Of a stretch of DNA of 26,126 bases, positions 25,984 through 26,126 are shown one piece after another. The stretch lies in the IMG/VR virus record IMGVR_UViG_3300023084_000110, positions 1-26,126 of that record; one strand, written 5' to 3'. Position 1 is the first letter of the stretch; each line of letters begins with the position of its first letter. Under the pieces are notes generated by a model. It made no database searches. It had not been told where the DNA came from and worked only from the letters and a program-made list of their open reading frames with translations. The position numbers and the translations under genes were made by a program. This stretch comes from a virus.

Positions 25984-26126
25984 TTAAGCGGCAGTCGCCA
26001 GTTCGACTGCCTTGTTTGCTGCAACAACCTTACGTGCTGCGTTTTGACCAAACCACTGAGAGTGGAGGCGGTTATCTTTGTTCCGACCTTGTACGTGATC
26101 GGTAACAAAGGTTACTGAGTTGAAGG
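25984..26126 (-). CDS. C-terminal 46 residues of a gene entering from the high-coordinate edge
   Basis: An open frame comes in from beyond the window and stops at TAA 25984-25986, 16 bases before the next ATG. The visible residues begin FNSVTFVTDHVQGRNKDNRL and continue HSQWFGQNAARKVVAANKAV, ending in an Ala-rich tail (VELATAA). The codon use and the Shine-Dalgarno-bearing gap that follows support it as real coding sequence. It is too short to identify. Confidence 0.6.
   Translation of the reverse strand, partial: FNSVTFVTDHVQGRNKDNRLHSQWFGQNAARKVVAANKAVELATAA

Noticed and set aside
25968-26108. Longer start for the 180-aa protein
   Set aside because: It overlaps a better coding frame that enters from the window edge; AAGGAG positions the start at 25967.
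1-26126. tRNA genes, CRISPR arrays, insertion sequences or integrase/att sites
   Set aside because: No cloverleaf with a T-loop, no spaced direct repeats, and no transposase or integrase motifs were seen. The GIY-YIG-like gene is not inside an intron that I can detect.

Overview
This window is a gene-dense segment of a large tailed-phage genome, most likely a marine T4-like myovirus (Caudoviricetes). All convincing genes lie on the minus strand, so the gene order runs from high to low coordinates. Genes usually touch or overlap (ATGA, TAATG and 8-base overlaps). The base composition is AT-rich by eye. The evidence for a T4-like marine phage is a T4-type RNase H exonuclease, PhoH, an exact T4 late-promoter octamer, and a block of virion-associated proteins of the kind found in cyanophages and pelagiphages. 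These include a HIGH-type nucleotidyltransferase with a packaged-protein tail, a KWDG ligase-like protein, the basic Lys/Ala/Arg protein, the LPEWVQ-module protein, and DUF6321- and DUF5824-like proteins; the DUF names are from memory. There are no photosynthesis genes, and the ribonucleotide reductase is class II (B12-dependent). The host is therefore undetermined; a Gram-negative marine bacterium with LPS is plausible.

Layout in transcription order. (1) 26126-24147: small unknown genes, a half-length Na+/phosphate cotransporter-like membrane protein, and an isolated 84-aa gene with its own promoter and a strong terminator. (2) 24071-11416: a late operon starting at a TATAAATA promoter. It holds a 466-aa unknown, a beta-rich virion protein, the ligase-like protein, a basic protein, the nucleotidyltransferase fusion, an 851-aa modular protein, several small virion-type proteins, a coiled-coil/TM protein, an EF-hand/SAP-like protein, and an overlapping spanin pair. 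(3) 11281-8179: class II RNR, a 46-aa zinc ribbon, a GIY-YIG-like nuclease and an 82-aa unknown. (4) 8112-5291: RNase H, a conserved unknown, a 50-aa coiled-coil protein, an FmdB-related small protein, PhoH and two small proteins. (5) 5232-1: a HAD nucleotidase, two paralogous GT-A glycosyltransferases, a GT9-like and a GT25-like glycosyltransferase, a methyltransferase, an HldE-type nucleotidyltransferase and sugar kinase as separate genes, and the start of a cupin. This looks like an ADP-heptose/surface-glycan module.

Regulation is unusually legible. The element GGGG(G)TTT(A/T)C, followed 16-17 bp later by a sigma-70-like -10 box, occurs at 5256-5284, 8145-8173, 11339-11367, 24428-24456 and 25340-25368 on the minus strand. 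It also occurs once on the plus strand (11384-11411), where it points antisense into the spanin genes. These look like phage early promoters, and they place the glycan cluster, RNase H/PhoH and the RNR in early or middle transcription units. The virion block is read from the late promoter.

The observations I rate highest are: the divergent promoter pair with a probable antisense RNA over the lysis genes; capsid-targeting-like N-termini and prohead-protease-like sites on enzymes in the late block; an intergenic hairpin that would loop a distant Shine-Dalgarno sequence up to a start codon; and the early-expressed heptose/glycan module.
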